A stretch of DNA of 8,572 nt, from assembly GCA_902768995.1 (NCBI GenBank), contig CACXNN010000049.1:1-8572 (forward strand). The letters are read 5' to 3'. Positions 1 through 5,885 of this stretch are shown here, one piece after another; position 1 is the first letter of the stretch; the number at the start of each line of letters is the position of its first letter. The translations under genes and the position numbers were made by a program. Under the pieces are notes generated by a model. The model made no database searches. It worked only from the letters and a program-made list of their open reading frames with translations, and was not told the DNA's origin. Source of the stretch: an uncultured Eubacteriales bacterium. GTDB taxonomy: Bacteria; Bacillota; Clostridia; Christensenellales; CAG-138.

Positions 1-6
1 ATCCTG

Positions 7-12
7 TATACT
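7..12 (+). promoter_or_regulatory. Probable -10 box for a leaderless deacetylase transcript
   Basis: TATACT lies exactly 6 nt before the ATG at 19, and the 18 bases upstream contain no Shine-Dalgarno sequence. A -10 box at this distance would place the transcription start at or next to the A of the ATG, giving a leaderless mRNA. The -35 region is outside the window, so only half of the promoter can be seen. The glycosidase gene starting at 4186 has the same TATACT-N6-ATG arrangement. Confidence 0.5.
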
Positions 13-18
13 GGCCCC

Positions 19-1086
19 ATGGAATACGATCGTGAGTTAGCGCGCAAAAAGGCCGCCCGCCGCCGGGCCGCCGAAAAGAGAAGAAGGCTCCGCCGCCGTC
101 GCCTCCTGGTGCTGGGGGCCGCGGCGCTGATCCTGGTGCTGGTCGTCGTCGGGGCGGTGTCCCTGATCGTCCGGGCCGTGCGCAAGAGCAGGCAGGCCTC
201 CGCCCTGGAGCCCGGCCTCCCCCAGGCCGTGGCCGCCACCGCCACCGCCGCCCTGCCCACCGCTGCCCCTACCCCGGCCCCCACCGCTGTGCCGGCCACC
301 CCCGCCCCGCGCATCGAGGCCGCCTGGTACCAGGAGCGGATGGCCCAGCTCTATCACAACCTGTCCACCTACGGCCACTACTCGGACGCCGCCGCCCTCT
401 ACAGGGCCCTGGACGAGATGCAGATCGACCCCAACGGCAAGATGCTGGCCATCACCTTCGACGACGGCCCCTACCCGCCCATCACCGGCCAGATTTTGGA
501 CGTGCTGGAGGCGAACCACGCCCGGGCCACCTTCTTCATCAAGGGCGCCTACGTGGACGCCAACCAGGACCTGATCAAGCGGGAGCTGGGCCTGGGCTGC
601 GAGATCGGCAACCACACCATGAACCACGAGGACCTGGAGAAGCTGTCCCCGGAGGAGAGGCGCGCCAGCGTGGGCGGAGTGAACGACATGATGCAGGAGC
701 TCTTCGGCTACCGGGTCCACCTGCTCCGGCCCCCCTATATCAAGTACGGCGACAAGGGCACGGACACCCGGAAGGACATCGTGGCCATGGCCAAGGAGTA
801 CGAGCTGGCCATCATCAACCATACCCGGTCCAGCCACGACTCCCACGACGACTACACCGCCCAGATGATGATCGACCGGATCCTGGCCGAGAAGGACGAA
901 CTGGGCCGGGGCCTCAACGGCGCCATCCTCCTGTTCCACGACAAGTACCCCAAGACCGTGGAGGCCATGAAGGTCATCCTGCCCGCCCTGCAGCAGAAGG
1001 GCTACCAGCTGGTGACGGTGTCGGAGCTGCTGAACTGCTCCAAGGAAGGATTGAACTGGGGCTGGATCTATTCGAAGGCAGACTAA
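19..1086 (+). CDS. Membrane-anchored NodB-type polysaccharide deacetylase
   Basis: The 355-residue product is predicted to remove acetyl groups from N-acetylated cell-wall or other polysaccharides outside the membrane. A very basic cytoplasmic start (residues 5-28) is followed by one membrane helix (about 29-51), an Ala/Pro/Thr-rich linker (about 70-97) and a NodB domain (about 142-340). Visible NodB motifs are the FDDG motif (D148, D149), the zinc-binding NHTMNH motif (H199, H203), RPPY (237-240) and the late LLFHD motif (H307). D149, H199 and H203 are the expected metal triad and D148 the catalytic base. The usual fourth motif around residues 264-279 is unusual, being rich in Asn, His, Ser and Asp without the typical Asp-Trp. 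The ATG at 19 lacks an SD but has a -10 box just before it. The frame is open to the left edge, so a start further upstream cannot be excluded. The specific substrate is not visible. Confidence 0.93.
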   Translation: MEYDRELARKKAARRRAAEKRRRLRRRRLLVLGAAALILVLVVVGAVSLIVRAVRKSRQASALEPGLPQAVAATATAALPTAAPTPAPTAVPATPAPRIEAAWYQERMAQLYHNLSTYGHYSDAAALYRALDEMQIDPNGKMLAITFDDGPYPPITGQILDVLEANHARATFFIKGAYVDANQDLIKRELGLGCEIGNHTMNHEDLEKLSPEERRASVGGVNDMMQELFGYRVHLLRPPYIKYGDKGTDTRKDIVAMAKEYELAIINHTRSSHDSHDDYTAQMMIDRILAEKDELGRGLNGAILLFHDKYPKTVEAMKVILPALQQKGYQLVTVSELLNCSKEGLNWGWIYSKAD

Positions 1087-1101
1087 AACCAAACGACCAT
1101 C

Positions 1102-1139
1102 TCTCCGTTCCGACCCGGAACGGAGATTTTTTTATTTTT
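1102..1139 (+). terminator. Intrinsic terminator after the deacetylase gene
   Basis: A perfect 10-bp stem (1102-1111 with 1117-1126) has a 5-base loop and runs directly into seven T residues, then more T-rich sequence. It begins 15 nt after the stop codon and should isolate the deacetylase gene from the next gene. Confidence 0.95.
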
Positions 1140-1216
1140 CTTTTTTCTTTTAGCGTTGATTTAAGGTTCGGCGGGTATCATAGGCCCAACAAAAACCAAG
1201 AAGGAAGGTGCTGCAT

Positions 1217-2479
1217 ATGAAAAAGAGCATGAAGATAGCCGTGGCGGCGTTGGTCGCGTTCGTGATCCTGGGTACGTGGGCGGTGGGGTTCGCCATCGCG
1301 GAGGCGGATAAGACGAGTTCCGCCGAGGCCTCGTCCGCCGTAGTCCAGGCCCAGACCCTTAGCAGCGGGACCGCCCTTGCCAGCGGGACCGTCGCCGCGG
1401 GCACGCCCATCTATGATCAGAGCGAGCTGTTCACCGATCGGGACCTGGTTCAGACGGCGGATCTGACCGAGGCCGTGACCTACGCGGTGGCCGACGGCCA
1501 GGACATCACCATCACCGAAGCCGGGGTCTGCGTGCTCACGGGCCAGGCGAAGGACGTGACCGTGTACGTGGCCGCGGACAAGGAGGACAAGGTGCAGCTG
1601 GTGCTGGACGGCCTCGCCATCACCAACGGCGACGCCCCCGCCATCTACGTGAAGTCCGCCGACAAGGTGTTCGTCACCACCGCTGGGGACAGCGCCCTCG
1701 CCGTCACCGGGGCCTTCTCGAGCGACGGGGACACCCACACGGACGGGGTCATCTTCTCTAAGAGCGACCTGGTGCTGAACGGCACCGCCACGTTGACCGT
1801 CACCTCCTCGGAGAACGGCATCGTGGGCAAGGACGATCTGAAGATCACCGGCGGCACCTATTTGGTGTCCGCCCAGAGCAAGGCCATCGAAGCCAACGAT
1901 TCCATCCGCATCGCCGACGGGGTCTTTGAGCTCACCGCCGGCACCGACGGCCTCCACGCCGAGAACGACGACGACGATACCACGGACTACATCTACCTGG
2001 GCGGCGGCACGTTCACCATCCAGGCCGGGGACGACGGCCTCCACGCCACCGCCGTGATCCAGGTGGACGACGGCCAGCTCACCATCGCCGCCGCCGAGGG
2101 CATCGAGGCCACCTACGTCCAGCTCAACGGAGGCACCATCGCCATCAGCAGCTGGGACGACGGCATCAACGCGGCCCAGAAATCCAAGGCCTATCGGGCC
2201 ACCGTGGAGATCAACGGGGGCGACATCACCATCGCCATGGGCGCCGGGGACACGGACGGCGTGGACTCCAACGGGGACATCCTCATCAACGGGGGCACCG
2301 TTTCCGTCACCGGCAACAGCACCTTCGACTACGACGGCACCGGCACCATCACCGGCGGCACCGTCATCGTCAACGGCCAACAGGTCACCACCCTGCCCAA
2401 CCAGATGATGGGCGGCAGAGGCGGCTTCGGCGGCGGCTGGGGCGGCTTCGGCGGCCCCGGCGGCCGGCGGGGATGGTAA
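1217..2479 (+). CDS. Exported beta-helix carbohydrate-binding protein (Cthe_2159 family)
   Basis: The 420-residue protein has a basic start and one hydrophobic segment (about 6-28), acting as a signal peptide or membrane anchor, then a Ser/Ala-rich spacer. The body is a series of short beta-strand turns with repeated Asp/Gly-rich loops such as DGLHAEN, DDGLHA, DDGIN and DTDGVDSNGD. This is the pattern of the Cthe_2159-type carbohydrate-binding family, known as calcium-binding right-handed parallel beta-helices that bind acidic plant polysaccharides. The last 25 or so residues form a Gly/Arg/Phe/Trp-rich tail. The ATG at 1217 is chosen because AAGGAAGG (1201-1208) sits 8 nt upstream; an in-frame GTG at 1208 overlaps that SD. 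No clear -35/-10 pair was found in the 80 bases upstream. The gene stands alone between two terminators. The ligand here is not known. Confidence 0.9.
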   Translation: MKKSMKIAVAALVAFVILGTWAVGFAIAEADKTSSAEASSAVVQAQTLSSGTALASGTVAAGTPIYDQSELFTDRDLVQTADLTEAVTYAVADGQDITITEAGVCVLTGQAKDVTVYVAADKEDKVQLVLDGLAITNGDAPAIYVKSADKVFVTTAGDSALAVTGAFSSDGDTHTDGVIFSKSDLVLNGTATLTVTSSENGIVGKDDLKITGGTYLVSAQSKAIEANDSIRIADGVFELTAGTDGLHAENDDDDTTDYIYLGGGTFTIQAGDDGLHATAVIQVDDGQLTIAAAEGIEATYVQLNGGTIAISSWDDGINAAQKSKAYRATVEINGGDITIAMGAGDTDGVDSNGDILINGGTVSVTGNSTFDYDGTGTITGGTVIVNGQQVTTLPNQMMGGRGGFGGGWGGFGGPGGRRGW

Positions 2480-2493
2480 CAGGGTATACAGCA

Positions 2494-2525
2494 AAAGCGC
2501 CCCGGGCACAGGCCCGGGGCGCTTT
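2494..2525. terminator. Shared bidirectional terminator between convergent genes
   Basis: A perfect 14-bp GC-rich stem (2494-2507 with 2512-2525) has a 4-base loop and is flanked by an A-run on the left and a T-run on the right. It can therefore end transcription of the carbohydrate-binding gene on the plus strand and of the small membrane protein gene on the minus strand. It begins 14 nt after the plus-strand stop and ends 11 nt before the minus-strand stop. Confidence 0.93.
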
Positions 2526-2536
2526 CCTATTCCGCT

Positions 2537-2845
2537 TTACGCGCCGTCCTTGAAGGCGATGACCGTCACCTTCAGCTGCACGTCCTCGTCCGGCATGACG
2601 AACTGGAACTCCCCCGGCCGGAGGAAGCGCCCGTCCACGCCGTTCACGTACAGCTCCCCGTCGGAGATCACGGAGGTCATGACCGTGACGGTCTGGCCGG
2701 GCTTGGCGTACTTGGGGCACTGGTGGACGAACCGGTCCCCCGAGATCACGGTGATCCGCCGATAGCCGCTGAAGAGGACGGCGGTGCAGATCATGAACAC
2801 GATCAGCAGCAGCCCCATCCAAACGATCCATTTTCGTAGATTCAT
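2537..2845 (-). CDS. Small membrane-anchored extracytoplasmic protein
   Basis: This 102-residue protein has one N-terminal membrane helix (about 6-27) and a short beta-rich domain of about 70 residues predicted to lie outside. The domain has a PGQTVTV strand early on and ends with a phrase close to FVMPDEDV followed by a hydrophobic beta strand. That ending resembles the MPxxDVTVxA ending of the small repeat modules found in many bacterial surface proteins (the Flg_new / Listeria-Bacteroides type). Here a single such unit appears alone on a membrane anchor, without the large surface protein it normally decorates. AAAGGATGG ends 9 nt before the ATG, and a good promoter lies just upstream, so it is probably transcribed independently of the glycosidase gene 57 nt upstream. 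The function is unknown; the domain resemblance is by eye. Confidence 0.82.
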   Translation of the reverse strand: MNLRKWIVWMGLLLIVFMICTAVLFSGYRRITVISGDRFVHQCPKYAKPGQTVTVMTSVISDGELYVNGVDGRFLRPGEFQFVMPDEDVQLKVTVIAFKDGA

Positions 2846-2877
2846 AGCCTGTTTCCATCCTTTCCCGGGCTGCTTCT

Positions 2878-2906
2878 ATCATACCCGGCTCCGGGCCGCC
2901 CGTCAA
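2878..2906 (-). promoter_or_regulatory. Sigma-A-type promoter for the small membrane protein gene
   Basis: On the minus strand TTGACG (2906-2901) and TATGAT (2883-2878) are separated by exactly 17 bp, each one base from consensus. The -35 box includes the stop codon of the upstream glycosidase gene. Transcription would start near 2871, leaving a leader of about 26 nt that contains the SD. Confidence 0.75.
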
Positions 2907-4186
2907 GGCGTCCAGTCCGATACCTTCATCTTGGCCGTCAGCACCCGGACCACGCTCTCGTTGAGCCGTTCCTCGCTGATGGTGCCGTTCTCCACGGCCT
3001 CCGTGAGCCCCTTTAAAATGGCCCGCTGGTAGTCGTGGTTGGCCCCGCAGAGGACGAGATCGCCCCCCGCCAGAATGAATCGGACCGCCGCCTGCTCCAG
3101 GGAGGCCTGGGACCTGAGGCCGTTCATGCGGAAGTCGTCGGCCAGGATCAGCCCCTCGAAGCCCATCTCCCCCCGCAGGATGTCGGTCAAAAATATCTCG
3201 CTCAGGGAGGCGATATTATCCGGGTCCACCTCGGGGTAGAGGATGTGGGCCACCATGACCCCGTCCGCCCCCGCTGCCACGGCCCGCTCGAAGGGCACCA
3301 GCTCGTAGGCACGCAGCTCCGCTAGGCCCTTCTTCACCACCGGCGTCACGTTGTGGGAGTCGGCGGCGGTGGCCCCGTGGCCCGGGAAGTGCTTCACCAC
3401 GGACAGGCACCCACCCTCCTGGAGCCCCGCCACCGCGGCGCAGCCGATCCGGGCCGCCGTCTCCGCGTCCCGGCTGATGATCCGCTTGCCCAGGAAGGTC
3501 TTGGACGGGTCCTTCGCTACGTCCAGCACCGGGGCGAGGTCCGTGTTGATGCCCACGTCGTAAAGGGCGGTGGCGATGCGCTGGAATTGGAGCCGGGCCG
3601 CCTCCGCGTCGTCGCTCTGGCCCAGGGCGTCGGCGCCCACGATCTTGTTCCGCCAGCGGAAGCGGGTCACGGTGCCCCCCTCCACGTCGATGCTGACGAG
3701 CAGGGGGATATTGGTGGCGCTGTGGGCGCGGATGTCCTGCGTCAGCTGGGCGCACCGGTCGAAGCCCCCGTCCCTGTCGTCCCGGCTGATGTTCTGGCCG
3801 TAGAGGATCACGTTGCCCACGGCATAGTCCGCCATGATCTTCCCGAACTCGCTGGACACCGATTTGGTGCCGGAGAAGCCGAACATGACCAGCTGGCCGA
3901 TCTTCTCCCGGTCCGTCATGCCCGCCACGTAGTCCCTGAGCCGCACCTCCACCGGCACCGGCGTGGGCTCGGGGGTGGGCGTAGGCTCCGGGGTCGCCGT
4001 AGGCTCGGGCGTGGGCGTAAAGGTTGGCGCAGCCGTGAACAGGGGCGCGGCGGTGGCCGCGGCCGTCACCTGGCCGGGGCGGCCGGCTGTCTCCGAGGGC
4101 ACGTATGTGATTGTCCCGTCCGCCGCCTGCCCGCCGCAGCCCATGAGCAGGAGCAGGAGGCAAAGGAGGATCCAAAGTCTTTTCAT
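2903..4186 (-). CDS. NagZ-type beta-N-acetylhexosaminidase lipoprotein (GH3)
   Basis: The 427-residue product is a family 3 glycoside hydrolase expected to release terminal N-acetylglucosamine from peptidoglycan fragments. A lipoprotein signal ends in L-M-G-C, with C17 as the lipidated residue. An Ala/Thr region and a Pro-Glu-Thr linker (about 54-78) follow, then the barrel domain (about 82-425). Visible NagZ motifs are DVEGG (167-171), KHFPGHG (265-271), the D-S-H dyad (D276, H278) proposed as acid/base in this family, and the DDFRM block at 350-354 holding the nucleophile Asp. The length fits a single-domain, extracytoplasmic NagZ as in Bacillus. Two starts are possible. ATG 4186 gives a classic lipoprotein signal and fits a leaderless transcript from the promoter at 4193-4221. 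ATG 4204 adds six residues and has AAAGG 7 nt upstream, but then that promoter's -10 would lie inside the gene. Confidence 0.93.
   Translation of the reverse strand: MKRLWILLCLLLLLMGCGGQAADGTITYVPSETAGRPGQVTAAATAAPLFTAAPTFTPTPEPTATPEPTPTPEPTPVPVEVRLRDYVAGMTDREKIGQLVMFGFSGTKSVSSEFGKIMADYAVGNVILYGQNISRDDRDGGFDRCAQLTQDIRAHSATNIPLLVSIDVEGGTVTRFRWRNKIVGADALGQSDDAEAARLQFQRIATALYDVGINTDLAPVLDVAKDPSKTFLGKRIISRDAETAARIGCAAVAGLQEGGCLSVVKHFPGHGATAADSHNVTPVVKKGLAELRAYELVPFERAVAAGADGVMVAHILYPEVDPDNIASLSEIFLTDILRGEMGFEGLILADDFRMNGLRSQASLEQAAVRFILAGGDLVLCGANHDYQRAILKGLTEAVENGTISEERLNESVVRVLTAKMKVSDWTP
3956..4009 (-). repeat. Three 18-bp units encoding PEPT hexapeptides
   Basis: Three adjacent 18-bp units encode PEPTAT, PEPTPT and PEPTPV in the linker of the glycosidase lipoprotein. 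They differ at a few positions. Such a run could expand or shrink by slippage, changing how far the enzyme reaches from the membrane. Confidence 0.8.
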
Positions 4187-4192
4187 GTTTTT

Positions 4193-4221
4193 AGTATACC
4201 ACATTCCTCTCCCTTTGACTA
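4193..4221 (-). promoter_or_regulatory. Promoter for the glycosidase lipoprotein gene
   Basis: On the minus strand TAGTCA (4221-4216, four of six consensus bases) and TATACT (4198-4193, five of six) are spaced by 17 bp, with a TGG extended -10. The -10 ends 6 nt before the ATG at 4186, so the transcript should start at or beside that ATG and lack a leader. Confidence 0.6.
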
Positions 4222-4238
4222 CCGAAAAACCGCCCATA

Positions 4239-4267
4239 TTGACGGGGCGGGAAAAGGATGGTATGCT
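4239..4267 (+). promoter_or_regulatory. Promoter for the phosphorylase-acetyltransferase operon
   Basis: TTGACG (4239-4244) and TATGCT (4262-4267) are separated by 17 bp, with a TGG extended -10. Transcription would start near 4274, giving a leader of about 23 nt that contains the SD at 4284-4291. A 6-bp inverted repeat (4230-4235 with 4245-4250) brackets the -35 box and could be an operator, which is speculative. Confidence 0.72.
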
Positions 4268-4296
4268 CATGAAAATATCGGAAGGGAGGGGTTTTT

Positions 4297-5094
4297 ATGA
4301 AGCCGCGGCTTATGGAAGCGCTGGAAAACATGCGGCGGCACAACGCCGGGGTCATGAGCCGGGAGTGCTTCGGCTTCGAGCCGGACGTGCCCTACGACGC
4401 CCTGGTGGTGGCCACGAGCTGGAAGCCGGACAAGACCGTTTTGGACCCGTCCTTCACCGTGACCCAGCTCACCCAGCACGCCTATTTCTCCGGGTTCCTG
4501 GTGGAGAAGGAGGGTCGCAGGATCGCCTGGGCCCAGACCGCCTCGGGAGCCTGTAACGTGCTGGACCATATCTCCATCTGCGCGGAGCTGACATTCCGAA
4601 AGATGATCTTCGTCGGCGCCGTGGGCGGCCTCACCGCCGATTTTCCCGTGGGGACCATCTGCACGCCGGAGGTATGCTTCGACGGCACCTACGCCGGGGC
4701 CTACTTCGAGGAGAAGCTGCCCGCCTTCACCCCCGGCGGCCCCGTCCTTCCCCCGGATCGGGCCTATGTGGACCGGGTGGCGGCCCTGGGGCGGCGGCTG
4801 GGGTACGAGATCAAGCCGGGGAAGGTGTTCTGTACGGATTCCATCGCCCTCGAATACTCCCACCTGGACGAGATACGAGCCACCGGCGCGGAGCTGATCG
4901 AGATGGAGACGGCTCTTTTCTACCGGCTGGCGGACCTGTTCGAGGTGCCCGCCGTGGCCCTGCTGGCGGTGTCGGACAACTCCGCCACCGGCGCGCCGCT
5001 GCTGGGGCGGCAGGAGCCCTGTTTGGACTATCGCCGGGCCCGAGGCTGGGCCATACCGGATTTGATCTATCACATTGCGAAAGGAGACGAGTGA
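4297..5094 (+). CDS. Nucleoside phosphorylase-fold protein
   Basis: The 265-residue protein looks like a divergent member of the PNP/uridine phosphorylase family, cytoplasmic enzymes that split the glycosidic bond of nucleosides, usually with phosphate. Recognisable parts are the VGAVGGL segment (106-112), where the family has its small-residue glycine motif, the E-M-E triplet at 202-204 that binds the ribose, and SDN at 226-228, where the family has the SD motif with the aspartate that contacts the base. The N-terminal 35 residues and the glycine-rich phosphate loop expected near the start are not obvious, so substrate and even phosphorylase activity are uncertain. The start is supported by GGGAGGGG (4284-4291). 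The stop is followed after one base by the GNAT gene, so the two are co-transcribed. It is either a phosphorylase or a related nucleosidase. Confidence 0.82.
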   Translation: MKPRLMEALENMRRHNAGVMSRECFGFEPDVPYDALVVATSWKPDKTVLDPSFTVTQLTQHAYFSGFLVEKEGRRIAWAQTASGACNVLDHISICAELTFRKMIFVGAVGGLTADFPVGTICTPEVCFDGTYAGAYFEEKLPAFTPGGPVLPPDRAYVDRVAALGRRLGYEIKPGKVFCTDSIALEYSHLDEIRATGAELIEMETALFYRLADLFEVPAVALLAVSDNSATGAPLLGRQEPCLDYRRARGWAIPDLIYHIAKGDE

Positions 5095-5095
5095 T

Positions 5096-5614
5096 ATGCT
5101 GCTGATCGAACCCGCGCTGGAATACGCCAAGGATATCGAGGCCTACCGGCAGGAGTTTTTGGATATAGAGGGGTCCATGGACGGGTGCGGGTCGCTGCGC
5201 CGGTGCGCCACCGGGGCGGAGTGGATCGAGAAGTGCCGCCTGGGCAAGGACCCGGCCACCGTGCCCGCGCATCTGGTCCCGGCCACCCAGTTCATCTATG
5301 TACGGGAGGAGGACGGCCGGGTGGTGGGCATGCTGCAGATCCGGCACTGTTTCAACGAGTATCTCGAGAAGTACGCCGGGCATATCGGCTACAGCGTCCG
5401 CCCCTCCGAGCGCCGGAAGGGGTACGCCACCGCCATGCTCCGCGACGCCCTGCCCCACTGCCGGGCGCTGGGCATCCTGGACGTGCTCATCTCCTGCCTC
5501 ACGGACAACGAGGGCTCCCGCCGGACCATCCTCGCAAACGGCGGCGTCTACGAGTCCACCGTCCACGAGCCGGAGCGGGATAGAGATTTAGAAAGGTATT
5601 GGATTCATCTTTAA
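5096..5614 (+). CDS. GNAT-family N-acetyltransferase
   Basis: The 172-residue protein is predicted to transfer an acetyl group from acetyl-CoA to an unidentified amine. Strands at about 66-70 and 76-83 lead to the acetyl-CoA-binding motif A, seen as GYSVRPSERRKGYAT (98-112), where R106-R107-K108-G109-Y110-A111 matches the R/Q-x-x-G-x-G/A loop. The following LDVLISCLTDNEGSRRTILANGG region is the usual motif B with the NxxSxxxxxxxGG pattern. The overall form resembles the predicted acetyltransferases grouped as COG3981. ATG 5096 is chosen because AAAGGAGA (5080-5087) lies 8-9 nt upstream, inside the end of the preceding gene. It is the second gene of the operon with the phosphorylase-fold protein, at a gap of one base. 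The substrate is unknown. Confidence 0.9.
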   Translation: MLLIEPALEYAKDIEAYRQEFLDIEGSMDGCGSLRRCATGAEWIEKCRLGKDPATVPAHLVPATQFIYVREEDGRVVGMLQIRHCFNEYLEKYAGHIGYSVRPSERRKGYATAMLRDALPHCRALGILDVLISCLTDNEGSRRTILANGGVYESTVHEPERDRDLERYWIHL

Positions 5615-5885
5615 GATTATCTTTTGCCGCTTTTTCTTTTCGTGAAGGGGTGCGAAGCCGAGCGCTGCCTGTGGCAGATTAAGCGAGGCAAAGCACGGGC
5701 AAAACAACGAGAAACCAAACGAAGTGAGGTTTCGACTATGTTTTGCCCATGGGTAAAAGCGGCGCAAAAAAGAGAAGCTCAAGAAAAGTAAAGGGGAGAG
5801 GCAACGAAGCTTCTCCCTTTTCTTAAAGTTCTTTTTGGTCCTTTTTCTTTCAAGAAAAAGGATCGGGCTTTCAATTATTTCCTCA
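5615..5885. repeat. Gene-free stretch with nested inverted repeats, probable interspersed element
   Basis: These 271 bases hold no credible gene and are visibly less GC-rich than both sides. They contain several inverted repeats: 5626-5634 with 5755-5763 (9 bp, perfect, 120 bp apart); inside this 5697-5705 with 5740-5748 (9 bp, perfect); inside that 5711-5716 with 5728-5733 (6 bp); a small hairpin 5665-5669 with 5673-5677; then 5772-5779 with 5808-5815 (8 bp) and 5839-5849 with 5852-5862 (11 bp). None is followed by a clean U-run, so none is a typical intrinsic terminator, although the last hairpin could help stop the minus-strand operon. The layered arrangement suggests a mobile palindromic element or a structured RNA. 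No terminal repeats or target duplication are clear. Confidence 0.5.
5839..5862. other. AT-rich 11-bp hairpin between convergent operons
   Basis: A perfect 11-bp inverted repeat (5839-5849 with 5852-5862) around a 2-base centre lies 23 bp beyond the stop of the minus-strand operon. Its arms are T-rich and A-rich. It lacks a following T-run in either direction, so it is a weak terminator candidate at best and may belong to the structured element. Confidence 0.5.

Noticed and set aside
37..1092. Long open frame on the minus strand opposite the deacetylase
   Set aside because: Its product is low-complexity Gly/Val/His/Leu sequence with no motif, as expected opposite a GC-rich gene; the plus strand encodes a clear NodB domain.
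1156..1181. TTGATT/TATCAT pair upstream of the carbohydrate-binding gene
   Set aside because: The spacer is only 14 bp, too short for a normal sigma-A promoter; the true promoter was not identified.
1178..2509. Long minus-strand frame opposite the carbohydrate-binding gene
   Set aside because: Its product is Gly/Val/Asp/His-biased and crosses the terminator; the plus-strand gene has a signal segment, an SD and beta-helix repeats.
3956..4009. Short tandem repeats as a possible CRISPR or regulatory array
   Set aside because: They encode an in-frame Pro-Glu-Thr linker, have no spacers, and are explained by the protein.
4187..4270. Upstream start of the glycosidase at 4270
   Set aside because: It would add 28 residues before a classic lipoprotein signal, has no SD and runs through both divergent promoters.
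3353..4300. Plus-strand frame opposite the glycosidase
   Set aside because: It lacks any motif and is antiparallel to a well-conserved NagZ-type gene.
5588..5782. 64-residue minus-strand frame after the GNAT gene
   Set aside because: No SD, overlaps the end of the GNAT gene, and its sequence is produced by the inverted-repeat element; it is more likely non-coding.
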